NCBI GenBank assembly: GCA_029962745.1
Contig: CM057152.1
Coordinates: 26,720,507 to 26,784,506, forward strand
Origin: Echinometra lucunter
Taxonomy: Eukaryota; Echinodermata; Echinoidea; Camarodonta; Echinometridae
Direction: 5' to 3'
DNA: 64,000 nt
A program made the position numbers and the translations under genes. The notes beneath the pieces are model-generated. The model saw only the letters and a program-made list of their open reading frames with translations. It did no database searches and was not told the origin of the DNA. Below are positions 46,290 through 56,725 of this stretch, in pieces. Numbering within the stretch: position 1 is the stretch's first letter; every line of letters starts with the position of its first letter.

Positions 46290-47158
46290 CAAAGCGTTCT
46301 ATGATCACCCTTGTGCTCCCTTGGATTCAAATCTTAAAGTACAGGTTACCGGACAGGTGAAAGTGAAAAAGACATTGTCTTGTGACAGAGACAACTTTAT
46401 TAAAAGGAAAAAGTGCACGACCCTCATCTCTTTAGCTAACAAGGCATTCGTATTGATCAAGCACTTCACCCGTGTTGCAGGGGTGAAACTTCTACTGTAC
46501 TCAGGATTCTTTTTTTTTTTTTAAGAGGAAGGGTTTGCTGGAGTATGGAAGCCTTCCATTCATGCACAAGCTTATACGGGTGATATGACAGGAGTTTGTT
46601 TTGTACTTTATGTCATGTAGAAAGGGGAGGAGGAGAATAAGACAAGAATTATGTAGAGACGATGTAAAGAAGTAAGTGAATTATGAAAATTGATGATCCT
46701 AGGAGAAGTGCCTGTGAGTCTTAAGAAGAAAGGGAGAAATAACAAGAGACACAAAAGAGAATGTAACAGGGTGAAAGCGCTTTCAGTTTTAAGAAAGAGG
46801 AAAGAGGAGAAGAAGAGGAAGATGAAGAAAGAAGACAGAAGAAAGGAGAAAAAAAAGAGAGGAAAGTTCTCGGTTTATAATGGTGCATGGATGGGGATGA
46901 ATTGAAGACAAGGTGACAACACTTAGGCAGTTCAGAATGTGACACAGGTCAAAGTAATACATATTGTTTTTGTCATGTTTGTAGTTTTTATGAATCTATA
47001 TCGCTTTTGAAAAATACAATTGCTTAGTCTGCCTTTTTTTCATTCGGGTGGTTTCACATTAAAATCATTCATTTTCAACTGCGTGATAATCCTCCTTCTA
47101 TAAAGTCACTTTCTTATATTTTGAGAAGTAAAAAGTGAAAATAAGAAGGATAGGGAAG

Positions 47159-47201
<43 letters not shown>

Positions 47202-47500
47202 GAATCTAATGTCTTTTCATACAAATTTGACAGTCCGTTAGAGAAGCCATCTTCCTTTTTTCTTTTTACTTTATAAAGAAATAAATGACTATTCTAATCC
47301 TGACGATTCAAGGATTTTAAAAGGCCATAAAGGCGTGTCTTCCGGACTTTGTCTGGGAAGGTGGCGTCTCTTCTGAATTATAAATTCTCACTCTTTAATA
47401 CAGTCGCAGTGTAATTTAGGAATCAAATCAGCAATATAAGTTATGCGGATATTTAAAAAAAAAATCGGTTCTGCCCGAATATGAGGTAAAATAGCGCTGG
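46290..47500. other. Intergenic DNA with purine-rich patches
   Basis: GA-rich at 46790-46870 and a clean (GA)n at about 47161-47196. No gene recognised. Confidence 0.55.
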
Positions 47501-47512
47501 TGAGACTATTGG

Positions 47513-47710
47513 TCATTTAAAAATTACCGGGGCTGTATGCCCCTCAACTCTTGCCTGGTTCGGTATTGAAAGGACATTCCCCACGGCTATAGGGGGTTGA
47601 TTTGCGTCATTTTCAACTGGACTTGACTCGTTCACATCTGGCGTCACATGTCGACAAATGGATGCATGTAACAGAGTGAGCACGAACACGCATGGCGGCA
47701 TAACATCCAA
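47513..47710 (-). CDS. Candidate first coding exon with signal peptide
   Basis: The minus-strand frame starts Met-Asp-Val-Met-Pro-Pro and continues through a hydrophobic stretch (Val-Phe-Val-Leu-Thr-Leu-Leu) to Ala-Ser-Ile-Cys, a plausible secretion signal of about 19 residues. A polar region follows with an N-glycosylation-type Asn-Glu-Ser. A donor-like 'CCCCG|GTAATT' lies near 47532. The surrounding 47500-47820 is GC-balanced and free of visible repeats, unlike most of the window. No family is recognised and no second exon was found. A chance frame remains possible. Confidence 0.3.
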   Translation of the reverse strand: MDVMPPCVFVLTLLHASICRHVTPDVNESSPVENDANQPPIAVGNVLSIPNQARVEGHTAPVIFK

Positions 47711-47829
47711 GAGGTTGAAAGTTTTTAGTGGTCGCTTTAATTCGTCCTCCGGCCGGTAAACTGAGCGTTTGAAACGCGGGGAGTTTTATTTTACCCGGTT
47801 TAAGGTACTATCCTGCACCTGATTACCTT

Positions 47830-48050
47830 TGCCTGTTATTACGTGCGTCAAGAGAGTTTCTTTCTTTGAATATTTCATCGCCCTCTTCTTTAATATTCAT
47901 TTATTCCGATTCGTGCTTATTCTTCAGTCAGTAAAAACAAAATGTGCAAATTAAATCCATGTGTAACTGCCAACCGGAACTAGTTTTGCCCTTGTATACA
48001 TTCTCTTTTATGTATCTTGCTATACCTCTCCTTTCTTCATATAAATTCGT
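47830..48050. other. Upstream flank of candidate exon, nothing recognised
   Basis: If the exon is real, its promoter would lie here on the minus strand. No core promoter motif is convincing. Confidence 0.3.
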
Positions 48051-48054
48051 TCTC

Positions 48055-48295
48055 TCTTTTTTTTTTCTCTCTCTCTCCCGCTATTTATCTATTGGTCTCT
48101 TTCTGTCCCTTTTCCTCCCTCTTTTCCACTCTCTCTCCCCCCTCTCTTCTTTCTGTTGTTCTCTTCTATTACTCTTTCTCCCCCTCTTCTCTTTGCCCCT
48201 CCCCTCTCTCATGTGTATCTTTCTCTCTCTCATTTCTACCTCTCTCTCTCTCTCTCTCTCTCTTTCTTTATACCCTCCCTCCCTCTCTCCGTCAA
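48055..48295. repeat. CT-rich polypyrimidine tract
   Basis: About 240 nt of mixed CT, TTCC and CCCTC on the plus strand with a (CT)n core at 48240-48262. Confidence 0.9.
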
Positions 48296-48299
48296 AGTT

Positions 48300-49140
48300 T
48301 TGCTTTGGTATGATATTCATGTCACAATGATTCATTTGATTGTTAAAAAGATCGTCGTATTTAGGGGCCACCTGGCCGTGGAGAGTTTGGCAAGCTTTCC
48401 CCATGAGCCGCTTGATATTGCGGTTCGAGGGCCGATGGATTAATCGTTTGAGGGCAGATGTTTAAATTCAGGGGGCAGATCATATCGAAATTCCCCCACA
48501 GAATTTCAGTTCCACTCATGGTCGAATTCTACGAACAACACCTACACGGTTTATAATTGCGGTTGTATAATCACCATCCTGTAGTCATGGCTCATAAGTG
48601 TATATTTTGTTATCGTACAGTTATAATTCTTTAGCTTCATAACAGACAAATTTACAGGGTCAGCGCATCTTTTGTAACTCGAGACGATATACGCAGATGT
48701 TCCACTTCTGATATTCAAAGCAATTTTGAAAGCCGACGTTAATAAACCATCGTTTTATGAAAGCTACTCTTGTGCACCTGGGACGGAGAAACATTTTGAT
48801 GTCATGACCTTTTTATCCTATACTCCTCAACGATTGAAATTGTATCTCATTAAGTTACCATGGGAATCACCAGAAGTCAAATCTAGAAAGTGAGACATGA
48901 AATTCTTTGCAGGGAAATAGAAAGCGTTATTCATGTTATAAATCTAGGTAATCGCTTAATTTCCTCATCGTAAATTATTGTTTAGTAGCAATATACTTTG
49001 ACAATCAGGTCATATTTCATTTCGCCGATAAATTTCATATTCTTAGTTTATTTCGTTTCGCCTTTTCCCAACTACATTTTTAGGAATCCTATCCCATTCA
49101 CTTATTATTCATTGCAAAACATAAATAATGTTAATGTTTT
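48300..49140. other. Intergenic DNA, no gene recognised
   Basis: Nothing identifiable. Confidence 0.5.
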
Positions 49141-49224
49141 ATATATGTATATATATGTGAGATTATTGAGAGAATAATTGAGAGAATGTATGTATGTATG
49201 TGTATATATATATATATATATATA

Positions 49225-49441
49225 AAACACTGAAAGAAATGAAATTGGGAGAATAATAATTGCGTAGCTCCCTCAATGTTGCCCAGAGCTGTCATCCATT
49301 TTGAATCTAAGCCAGTGACCCGGGTTCGATTCCCGGCGGAGGCATTTTTTCAACCCTTGATTCAAAATGGATGACAGCTCTGGGGAACATTGAGGGAGCT
49401 ACGCAATTATTATTCTCCCAATTTCATTTCTTTCAGTGTTT
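49225..49441. mobile_element. TA-flanked hairpin element with a tRNA T-arm in the loop
   Basis: Arms of 83 bp (49225-49307 and 49359-49441) are complementary with a single visible mismatch. TA flanks both ends (49223-49224 and 49442-49443). The 51-nt loop contains 'GACCCGGGTTCGATTCCCGG', a tRNA T-arm/B-box sequence with its own stem, without a matching tRNA 5' half. It sits within TA microsatellites (49203-49224 and 49496-49528). It resembles a TA-target MITE that captured part of a tRNA or SINE. Transcription by Pol III is not shown. Confidence 0.85.
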
Positions 49442-49492
49442 TATTATTTACAAGGGAGTTGCCAAAGTTGTTTGCATTTGTCAAATTTCTTT

Positions 49493-49494
<2 letters not shown>

Positions 49495-49530
<36 letters not shown>

Positions 49531-49590
49531 TCTGCTTTTTTGATGCATGAATTATGATATCCATAAAGTTAAATGGGTTAATGGGGACGA

Positions 49591-49620
<30 letters not shown>
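49495..49620. repeat. (TA)n and (TG)n/(TA)n microsatellites
   Basis: TA repeats at 49496-49528 and TGTG followed by TATA at 49590-49620. Confidence 0.95.
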
Positions 49621-49621
<1 letters not shown>

Positions 49622-49624
49622 TGC

Positions 49625-51740
49625 CATATAAACTGATAACAAATAGAATGAATTCATCTAAAATTCGTCGCATTTTTATTAGAATGTTTTTTCATTTCGA
49701 CCATTATCAATTCAAATCTATTGAATGTTATTTATGAACGCCATTGAGAATATTCAAATCAATACCATCTTGCTGTAATAGATTACATAATTACTGGATA
49801 TAAGTAATCTTATCCTTCTCATTCAATACATTCTTCGTCTCATACTATAATAAGATTTTGCTATGCCCACTTTCCTTCGAACATCAATTTGAGAAACCGT
49901 TGTCCCGAGGAATCGCTGTTTGCTCTTTCATCTTGAGTCATGTCATAAATAATGTTGGCTAGTATCTTCAGACACAGATATGGATGACATTTGGACAGAT
50001 ATGAATTTCAAGATATTTGCTTTTATACAACTTTTCATTTTAATTTTGAAAGTGCGCTGCTCACTCGAATCTTTCTTTCTTTCGGACTCGCATCTCAATC
50101 GATCTCAATTTGTTTTATTGCAGTAGATTTGCTTCGGCATACGCTTGAGTTTATTTACTCGGAAGCATGTCTGCGGAATGTATGCGTGGATTGTAATGTG
50201 GGCACCATTGTCTAAATTCCCACACATTATACCCGTAGGCTGGAATGTATGTAATATGGGCTAAATTTGTTATGCTTTCAAGTTGAATATTCTCCTTATG
50301 TGATAAAAAGGTTGAAAGTAGTTTGCTTTCGAGATTTTTTTTAGATTTTCGAGATTTTCATTTTCATGAAACGGCAACAAAAACGAAGGAGATCGTGGTT
50401 CTAAATTTGCACTAACATTACAAAAAGGAAGAGACATTACAATGAAAAAAAAAATACTTCGATTTTAGAATATTCTCTAAAACCATTTGAATGACTGTTT
50501 CATTTGGTGAGATGATATTGTGATTGAGCGAATCAGTGTATCGGTGACAAGAAAACAAAACTCTTGCCACGTCTGCATGCACGCAGTTGCTGCTTACTAA
50601 AGAGCATTAAAATAATAATCATTTTTGTGAAACAGCTGTTTCAAATCGAACTTTATGGATGTCATAATTCATGTATAAAAAAGTAGAGTATTGATAAAAA
50701 ATCCCTGTATCCACTTTGACTTGTACAGATAATGCAAAAAGCATTGATATTCTATATTAATGCCGGATACAATCAGCTTCGCTATTAAAGGCTTACCCCA
50801 ATCCAATGCGACCAAAAATGGGGAAAAAAGAAAAACAAAACAAAACAAAAAGAAGAAGAAATGAAACTATAAAAAGAAGGGAGAAAAAGAAAGGGAGGTA
50901 TGTAGAGAGAGAGAGAGAGAGAGAGGACTGGAACCCCCCCCCCCCCCTCCTCGTATACATCCCACTATAAATCGGTTTGATCGATGGCCTTGTTTATTCA
51001 CATTTCAAAGCAGGACTGGTTTCCCCTCCCAACGCTGGATTTGAACACAGTGATGACGATAATCATCTTGAAAATCTTTAAGGAATACGACTTTTTTTTG
51101 TAAGATCTTGAGAACGTGATTGCAAGACCGAGAAAGAACCTCAACGGCGTTTTTGCAAAGGTGAAAAAGTGCGGCAAATGCAAATACATGAGAGCAGCTT
51201 TAATAGAAATTACAGCTGTGCTTGTCTATTTGATTGTACTCAAGTTGATTTGTTTCCGAGACATGTATGGGTAGGAGGTTTTTGTAATAAAGCTATTAGC
51301 TTAATTGATAACCTTGATTTACTATTCAATAATCGCACAATGAGTAATGAAGAAGAGAGTTTACTATGTTCTTGGTAATGAGCTAACCAAATTCTCGTGA
51401 GCAGATCTGCCCTATACGAGGACATTTTATTTTTAAGGGGGTTCTTTAGCGAGAAAAGACCATTGTAATGTTAAGAGAAAGAGTGTGTGAGGGTGTATGT
51501 GAGTAAGTGAGTGGGGTGTTCTTACATGACAAAAGAAATCCCATAATATTATGTTAGTACTCCACAGACTACAAAGATAACAGAGTACTATGCTTAAAAC
51601 TGTTGTGAGCGCCATTGTATCTCTCTATCTCTCTTTTAACCTTTAAAATTAAATCGTTATTCTGAGACCACTTTCTATCTCAGATTGTATCTTCCATTTT
51701 ATCTCAGACTCTCATCTCCAGCGCTTATCAAGTTTATCTA
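49625..51740. other. Intergenic DNA, no gene recognised
   Basis: AT-rich sequence, with a GA repeat (50905-50924) and a C12 run (50936). No frame carries a recognisable motif. Confidence 0.5.
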
Positions 51741-51745
51741 GAAAA

Positions 51746-52353
51746 GGTGGGCCCAGAGCGGAGCGGAGGGTAAAGGAGCGCCGGGCTCAACGCACCCTTC
51801 GACACTAGTGGGAGGGGTTTGTATATCAGTCGTTTTGTAATAAACAAAGCAGTACTAGTATCAATATATCAACAAAATATTTCAGATTTGTATATCATTT
51901 TTTGTGGAATAAACAAAGATCATTATAAATCTATATCTATATATTTTACGTTGTATTTAAAGAAACATTTTTGTGATATATATTTTTAATGATATCAGTT
52001 ATTACTGTAATACTGTTGAATAATTATGTATAAAATAGAGACAGAAATAGATTAGAAAAAAAATATTGTTATGTTTATTACGAAACGACTGATAGTTCAT
52101 CTCTTTATTCATTAAAAGACAACTATCTTCTTTACTTTTGTAATATACTATCATATTTATGATATATAAAGTCTTTGCTAATAACTATGTACAAATATGG
52201 ATTTACATTATCATGCTTATTACAAATCAATCGATATACAAGTCTAGTTAACATACCCTTTCGAGGCAAGCGGGGGGGGGGGGGGAGGGGGGCTTGGGTC
52301 AAACGGGTGCGTTGAGCCCGGTCCTCCTTTCCCATCCGCTCCGCGCCGCACCC
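51746..52353. mobile_element. MITE with GC-rich ends (about 608 bp)
   Basis: The left end 'GGTGGGCCCAGAGCGGAGCG' and 'CCGGGCTCAACGCACCC' pair with complements at 52300-52353, and similarity resumes inside ('TTGTATATCAGTCGTTTTGTAAT' versus 52190-52250, inverted). The ends are strongly GC-rich while the centre is very AT-rich. The right arm has acquired a G14 run (52271). A target duplication is not clear. It ends directly at the LINE fragment that follows. Confidence 0.8.
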
Positions 52354-53112
52354 TTTCGAGATATATACCTACTAGAGAGTTTGCTAAAAGACAAATGCGC
52401 AGCTGTTTTGCGCTTATTCCCTTCTTAATTAACGATATTCACACCTATCAAACTGCTATATTTATGTATAAATTCTCCACCAACGCTACACCAATGTCCT
52501 TTCAGAATATTTTTATCTTCAACAGAGATGTCCATTCCTACCCAACACGACATTCATCAGATCTTCATTTAACAAATCCAAAATTAATCATAGCTCAAAA
52601 AACGATAAGACATCACGGTCCAGATGTTTGGAATAATTTACCTTTTGAAATTAAACACGCCATATCCCTTTTTTCTTTTAAAGCTTCCTTAAAGAAGTAT
52701 TCGCTGTCCACTTATTCGTAATCTTTTCACCTGCACGTGCACCCACTTGCACACACTACACCTCACCCCCTTCCTTCCCCCTATTCCCCCTTTTTTTTGT
52801 AGTAATTTTTTTTTTCAGTTAGTGACATCGCTTTTATGATATAGACATTTATATTCATTATGGTTTCCATGTAGCCCTTTCCACCGGCTGCTATTCATTC
52901 AAGCATTTTGCTTAAGATAGCTGGCCCCTGCATTCTTGATTTTTCTTCTACTTGTTCATTTCTACTTATGATCATGTCTTTATTCTGTTGTTATTTGTTA
53001 TTTAACTATCACATTTGTAATTTGATCAATTATGTTGTATATTTATTACTATTGTTTGTAAATTTGTTATTTGATTTGACAATAAATGCAGAAACTCCTG
53101 CAAAAAAAAAAT
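52354..53112 (+). mobile_element. LINE 3' fragment (C-terminus plus 3' UTR)
   Basis: An open frame from the MITE border to 52721 encodes the C-terminal part of a jockey/CR1-like ORF2. It is followed by an AT-rich 3' region with 'AATAAA' near 53081 and a terminal A run at 53102. The element is probably 5'-truncated, or its upstream part was separated by the MITE. It differs in sequence from the LINE at 56-60 kb, so it is another family. Confidence 0.7.
52395..52721 (+). pseudogene. Non-LTR retrotransposon ORF2, C-terminal fragment
   Basis: About 108 residues with the hallmarks of the extreme C-terminus of jockey/CR1-type ORF2: a Tyr-Gln-...-Phe-Met-Tyr-Lys helix, a 'RDVHSYPTRHSSDL' segment, and a 'GPDVWNNLP' motif followed by a short Lys-rich end. 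The same layout is seen at the end of the minus-strand LINE ORF2 ('RNVHSYHTRSANKF' and 'GPKIWNSLP'). This part follows the reverse-transcriptase domain and its function is poorly defined. Endonuclease and RT are missing, so it cannot be active. Confidence 0.8.
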
Positions 53113-53114
53113 TG

Positions 53115-53850
53115 GAGGAAAAGGTAAAATGTAGATTAGAATAGAGTATGGGCTACTTTATCTCGCACTCTACATTTCTGGATAAAATGAGCTACTAGCC
53201 TTGGGATAAAAAGAGAACATGCCATAATTACTGACTGTAATACTCATAGCAACATTCCAATATGATAATCGATATGGATTTAAATATCATTGCTGACTAA
53301 TACCGTCCTTGAAATGATGCTTGAAATGGTAGGCCTATGCTGAAACCTTAAAAAAAAGAGAATGCTATTTTTTAAAATGAAATACCAGCAAAAACGGGAT
53401 GCGCTTAAATGCAATCGTATCAAATTTTGTAAAAATAACGCATTCGCGCTGTTTGTCCGACTGGAAAGCCATTTCATTGGCCGAGCATACAGATGAGAGT
53501 GCGATTTAACGTTTCATATTGGTTATTGCATCAGGTTTGCTTTTTTTTTTTTAAAGGAGGAAACTAACCCGCTATAAGCACTGCCAAAAGATGGCGGTAT
53601 ACCACAACCACAACGAGTTCAAGTTAAGCGCAAGGAGATATCCCCCTAGCCCCTCACATTCTACGAGTTGAGGTTGTAGCTCCAACTACAGTACTCACCT
53701 TCTTTCATGGGGGCATAGTTCATTAGAGCTAAACATGACTATTTCACGAAAAACTTCTTCTAGTTTCCTTTAAGTACACTGGGGGGGGGGGTGCAATTTT
53801 ATGTTTCGTAGTTTAAAAAAAAAAATTAAAAAAAAAAGGATATAGGAGAG
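53115..53850. other. Intergenic DNA, no gene recognised
   Basis: G11 run at 53781 and poly(A) interruptions near 53815. No gene recognised. Confidence 0.5.
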
Positions 53851-53854
53851 CCCA

Positions 53855-54188
53855 GGGTCCCGTCTTATAAAGAGTTGTGATTGATTCAAATCAATCAAAA
53901 CTTTGAGATTGATCTCTACTCTTAATTACACAGTTGAAATCAATCTCAAAGTTGTGATCGATTTGAATCAGTCAGTGGAGGTGCTGTGGTCGAGTGGTCT
54001 AAGGCACTTGACTGGAGACGCAAAAGTCGGGGGTTCGATACCCGGGAAGGCACTTATGCCCTTGAGCAAGGCATTTTATCTACATTGCTCTTTTATCGTA
54101 TATCAAATAAATGAAAATGCAATAGACATTATTGATACCAACGTGTGGACGTGTTTTTAAAAAAAAATCGCAATTCTAAGACGGGGCC
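53855..54188. mobile_element. Palindromic MITE disrupted by a SINE
   Basis: The left end 'GGGTCCCGTCTTATAAAGAG' and the right end 'ATTCTAAGACGGGGCC' are complementary. Inner arms 'GATTGATTCAAATCAATC' and 'AACTTTGAGATTGAT' pair with 'ATCAATCTCAAAGTT' and 'ATCGATTTGAATCAGTC'. The right arm is split by the SINE between 53976 and 54168. Confidence 0.75.
53977..54167 (+). mobile_element. tRNA-derived SINE
   Basis: A tRNA-like head with A box TGGTCGAGTGG (53987-53997) and B box GGTTCGATACC (54032-54042) is the type-2 RNA polymerase III promoter of SINEs. The head resembles Leu/Ser-type tRNAs. The body has 'GCCCTTGAGCAAGGCA', 'CTACATTGCTCTTTTATC' and an A9 tail. Mobilisation would need a LINE reverse transcriptase in trans. 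The 85-codon frame over it is not a gene. Confidence 0.85.
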
Positions 54189-54194
54189 AAGTTT

Positions 54195-55130
54195 TCTCTT
54201 TCGTTGGATTTTTTGTCATTATAGCTCCTGTCAGTAAATTTGACGATCTATTTAAAATCAGAAAGTTTGGGCTCCCTTCCCCTCTTATTTCACATAACAG
54301 CTTATTTTACCCTTAACATTTCCACTGCATTTTAAATTTCATTTTATGAGTACCGTTATAGGCGTTGTATCGTAAATCATAGTGTATTTTCACTCCTTTT
54401 TTCTTTTTTCAACTGAAACCAGACGTAGCCCCCAATTTCCATTTATTACTGTAACCTTTCAGCCAGAGGGGCCTTCATCAGGCCTATACAGGCGGAAACA
54501 GAGAAACGAACATAATCATAATAATGTACAAAACTAAGATATATACACTCTTGCTCATAAAGTTGGAATAAAATTGTTTACATCCATTAATGAAATGATG
54601 TTGACAATGGACAATGATTTCTTCCTAATAGATAAATATATACATTCCCAGATTACACTGCAATTATAATGAGTATTTGTTTTGCAGGAATCTCAAAGCA
54701 TGTGTATGCTTGTAAGTAAGAAATCACGGGACCTAAGGTTTTAAGTCCTCTCCGACGGTATTGACGAATAATTCTTTACAAAAGGGTACTATGTAGGTCA
54801 CGTCAGCGTTATGCTTTTAAACCAGGGATCCTGGTAAGGACTGCAATTACTTCAGCACTGTCCGTACGCAGCTGGGGGAGGGATAGGGGGCAGCCCTAAG
54901 AAATTTCATGAAAAACAAAGAAATGCAATAAAATTTTCAATAATGCATTGTATTTGCCCCCGCCCCGACTGAAAAAAAAAATCCCTTTTACGGCCATGCA
55001 TTGAACCACAATACTTCTGTACTGCTCCTGGAAAGATCTAAGCTTCATTGTCATGAATAAATCACAGCAGGTGAGTGGAACATTCTGAGGTAAGTAAAAC
55101 ATTCCAACTTTTTGAGCAACAAATGCATGA
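54195..55130. other. Intergenic DNA, no gene recognised
   Basis: The minus strand near 54450-54505 reads 'CCTGATGAAGGCCCCTCTGG' then CTGAAAGG, a word I associate with tails of dispersed retroelements. Otherwise nothing identifiable. Confidence 0.45.
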
Positions 55131-55182
55131 ATAAATGATTATGATTCAATTCCATTTATATCCATCAAACGTGGTACATATA

Positions 55183-56486
55183 CCGTGTGTCTCAAAAAAA
55201 ACGTAACACTTTTGAAATGGTTGCCAAATTGAGCATATATTATTTCATGAAAAAATGTCAATATGTATGGAAAGCTAAAGGACCAACCTTTCATATGAAA
55301 TGAAAAAATTGAAAAAAAATCATGCTTCGATGAACAGGGTTCACTTAAGTTAGAGGTATGAAAATGGGCCTGCGCAGGATTTTTCCTTCCAATTTTGGAC
55401 AGGTATAGCATACAAAATAAATTTGATATGAGATATTCATGATCGATGGATTAAGAGTTAAAAGGATGTTTTGAATACCAGTCCTTTCTCTCTGTCATTT
55501 ATCAATCCCCAAACACCACCCATGCCACACACACACACACACACCAACTTCCACTCCCATCTTAATGTATCATTGATCTGGTAGATGTGAACAGGATGAA
55601 GGAAGAATTGGAAAAAAAATAAAAGAAACATGAACATCTTTAAAAAAACAGATTTAACTTGTTTTTGTCATGTCTGCCCTAATGTGTGTGTGTGTGTGTG
55701 TGCGCGCGCGCGTGGGTGTATGTGTACGTGCGTGTGTGTGTGTGGTTTGTGTGCGTGTGATAATTGGTTTGAGCAATTGCTTGATGGAATTAATGTTTCA
55801 GTGATTTATCGATTGATTTCATTGATCAAAATGAGTGACTGGTTAATAATTTGATTATTAATGGAAAAAAAATGATCCACCAAACTTTCAGAAGAAAAGT
55901 GATAAAAAAGGAAGGAGTAGGTGAGAGGATAGGAAGAAGGTTGTATGTGTGTGTGTGTGTGTGTGTGTGTGGGAGGGGGAGGACAGTGGGTTTGCGTAAT
56001 GTTAATTATGATTTGGAATATTTCAATTTAGCCAATTCTCATTCATCCTTAATCCCGTTCACATCTACCAGATCAATGATACAATAAGATGGGAGTGGAA
56101 GTGTGTGTGCGTGTGTGTGTGTGGGGGGGGGGTGGGTGGTGGTGTTTCGGGATTGATAAATAACAGAGAAAAAGGAATGGTATTCAAGGTATTCAAAATA
56201 TCCTGTTGATCCATCGATCATGAATATCTCATATCGACCTTATTTTGTAAGCTACAAGTAACTTACCTGTCCAAAATTGGAAGGAAAAATCCTGCGCAGG
56301 CACATTTTCATACCTCTAACTTAAGTGAACACTGTTCATCGAAGCATGATTTTTTTTCCAATTTTTCATATCATATGAAAGGTTGGTCCTTCAGCTTTCT
56401 ATACATATCGACATTTCTTCATAAAATTACAATTGCTCAATTTGGCAACCATTTCAAAAGTGTTACGTTTTTTTTGAGACACACGG
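55183..56486. mobile_element. Long-TIR TA-flanked element (1.3 kb)
   Basis: The ends CCGTGTGTCTCAAAAAAAAC and its complement are flanked by TA on both sides (55181-55182 and 56487-56488). Inverted arms extend about 430 bp (to about 55608 and from about 56042), including 'CACTTAAGTTAGAGGTATGA', 'CCTGCGCAGGATTTTTCCTT' and, deeper, 'ATTGATCTGGTAGATGTGAA'. CA/GT microsatellites expanded symmetrically in both arms. The centre holds another TG/CG repeat and no transposase. It lies in or next to the 3' region of the LINE. Confidence 0.88.
55685..55745. repeat. (TG)n(CG)n alternating purine-pyrimidine tract
   Basis: About eight TG followed by five CG dinucleotides, then TGTGTACGTGCG. It is strictly alternating over more than 25 bp. 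Confidence 0.9.
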
Positions 56487-56725
56487 TATATATATACAAA
56501 TAAAAGATGGAATATAAAAAACAGCAAAATATCATCAAATCAAGCATAAAAACACAAAGAAATATAAGTCGAATAAAAATTACATGGAAAAAGGTACATC
56601 CGTAAAAGCCAATAAGGCTTGACAATTGGATGTACCTAGAGACGCATTAAAATCAATAATATTCATAGAAAGACAATAGCAATAAGTGAAATGAAGTTAA
56701 AAGAAAGAAATCAAGGTACCAAACA

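Noticed and set aside
49308..49358. A tRNA gene at 49.3 kb
   Set aside because: Only the T-arm/B-box part is present; no A box, anticodon arm or acceptor pairing was found.
49203..49528. A CRISPR-like spaced repeat around the 49.2 kb arms
   Set aside because: Only two inverted arms, no regular direct repeats, and a eukaryotic context.
53977..54060. A functional tRNA gene at 54.0 kb
   Set aside because: A and B boxes are present, but the acceptor stem does not pair and a SINE body with an A tail follows.
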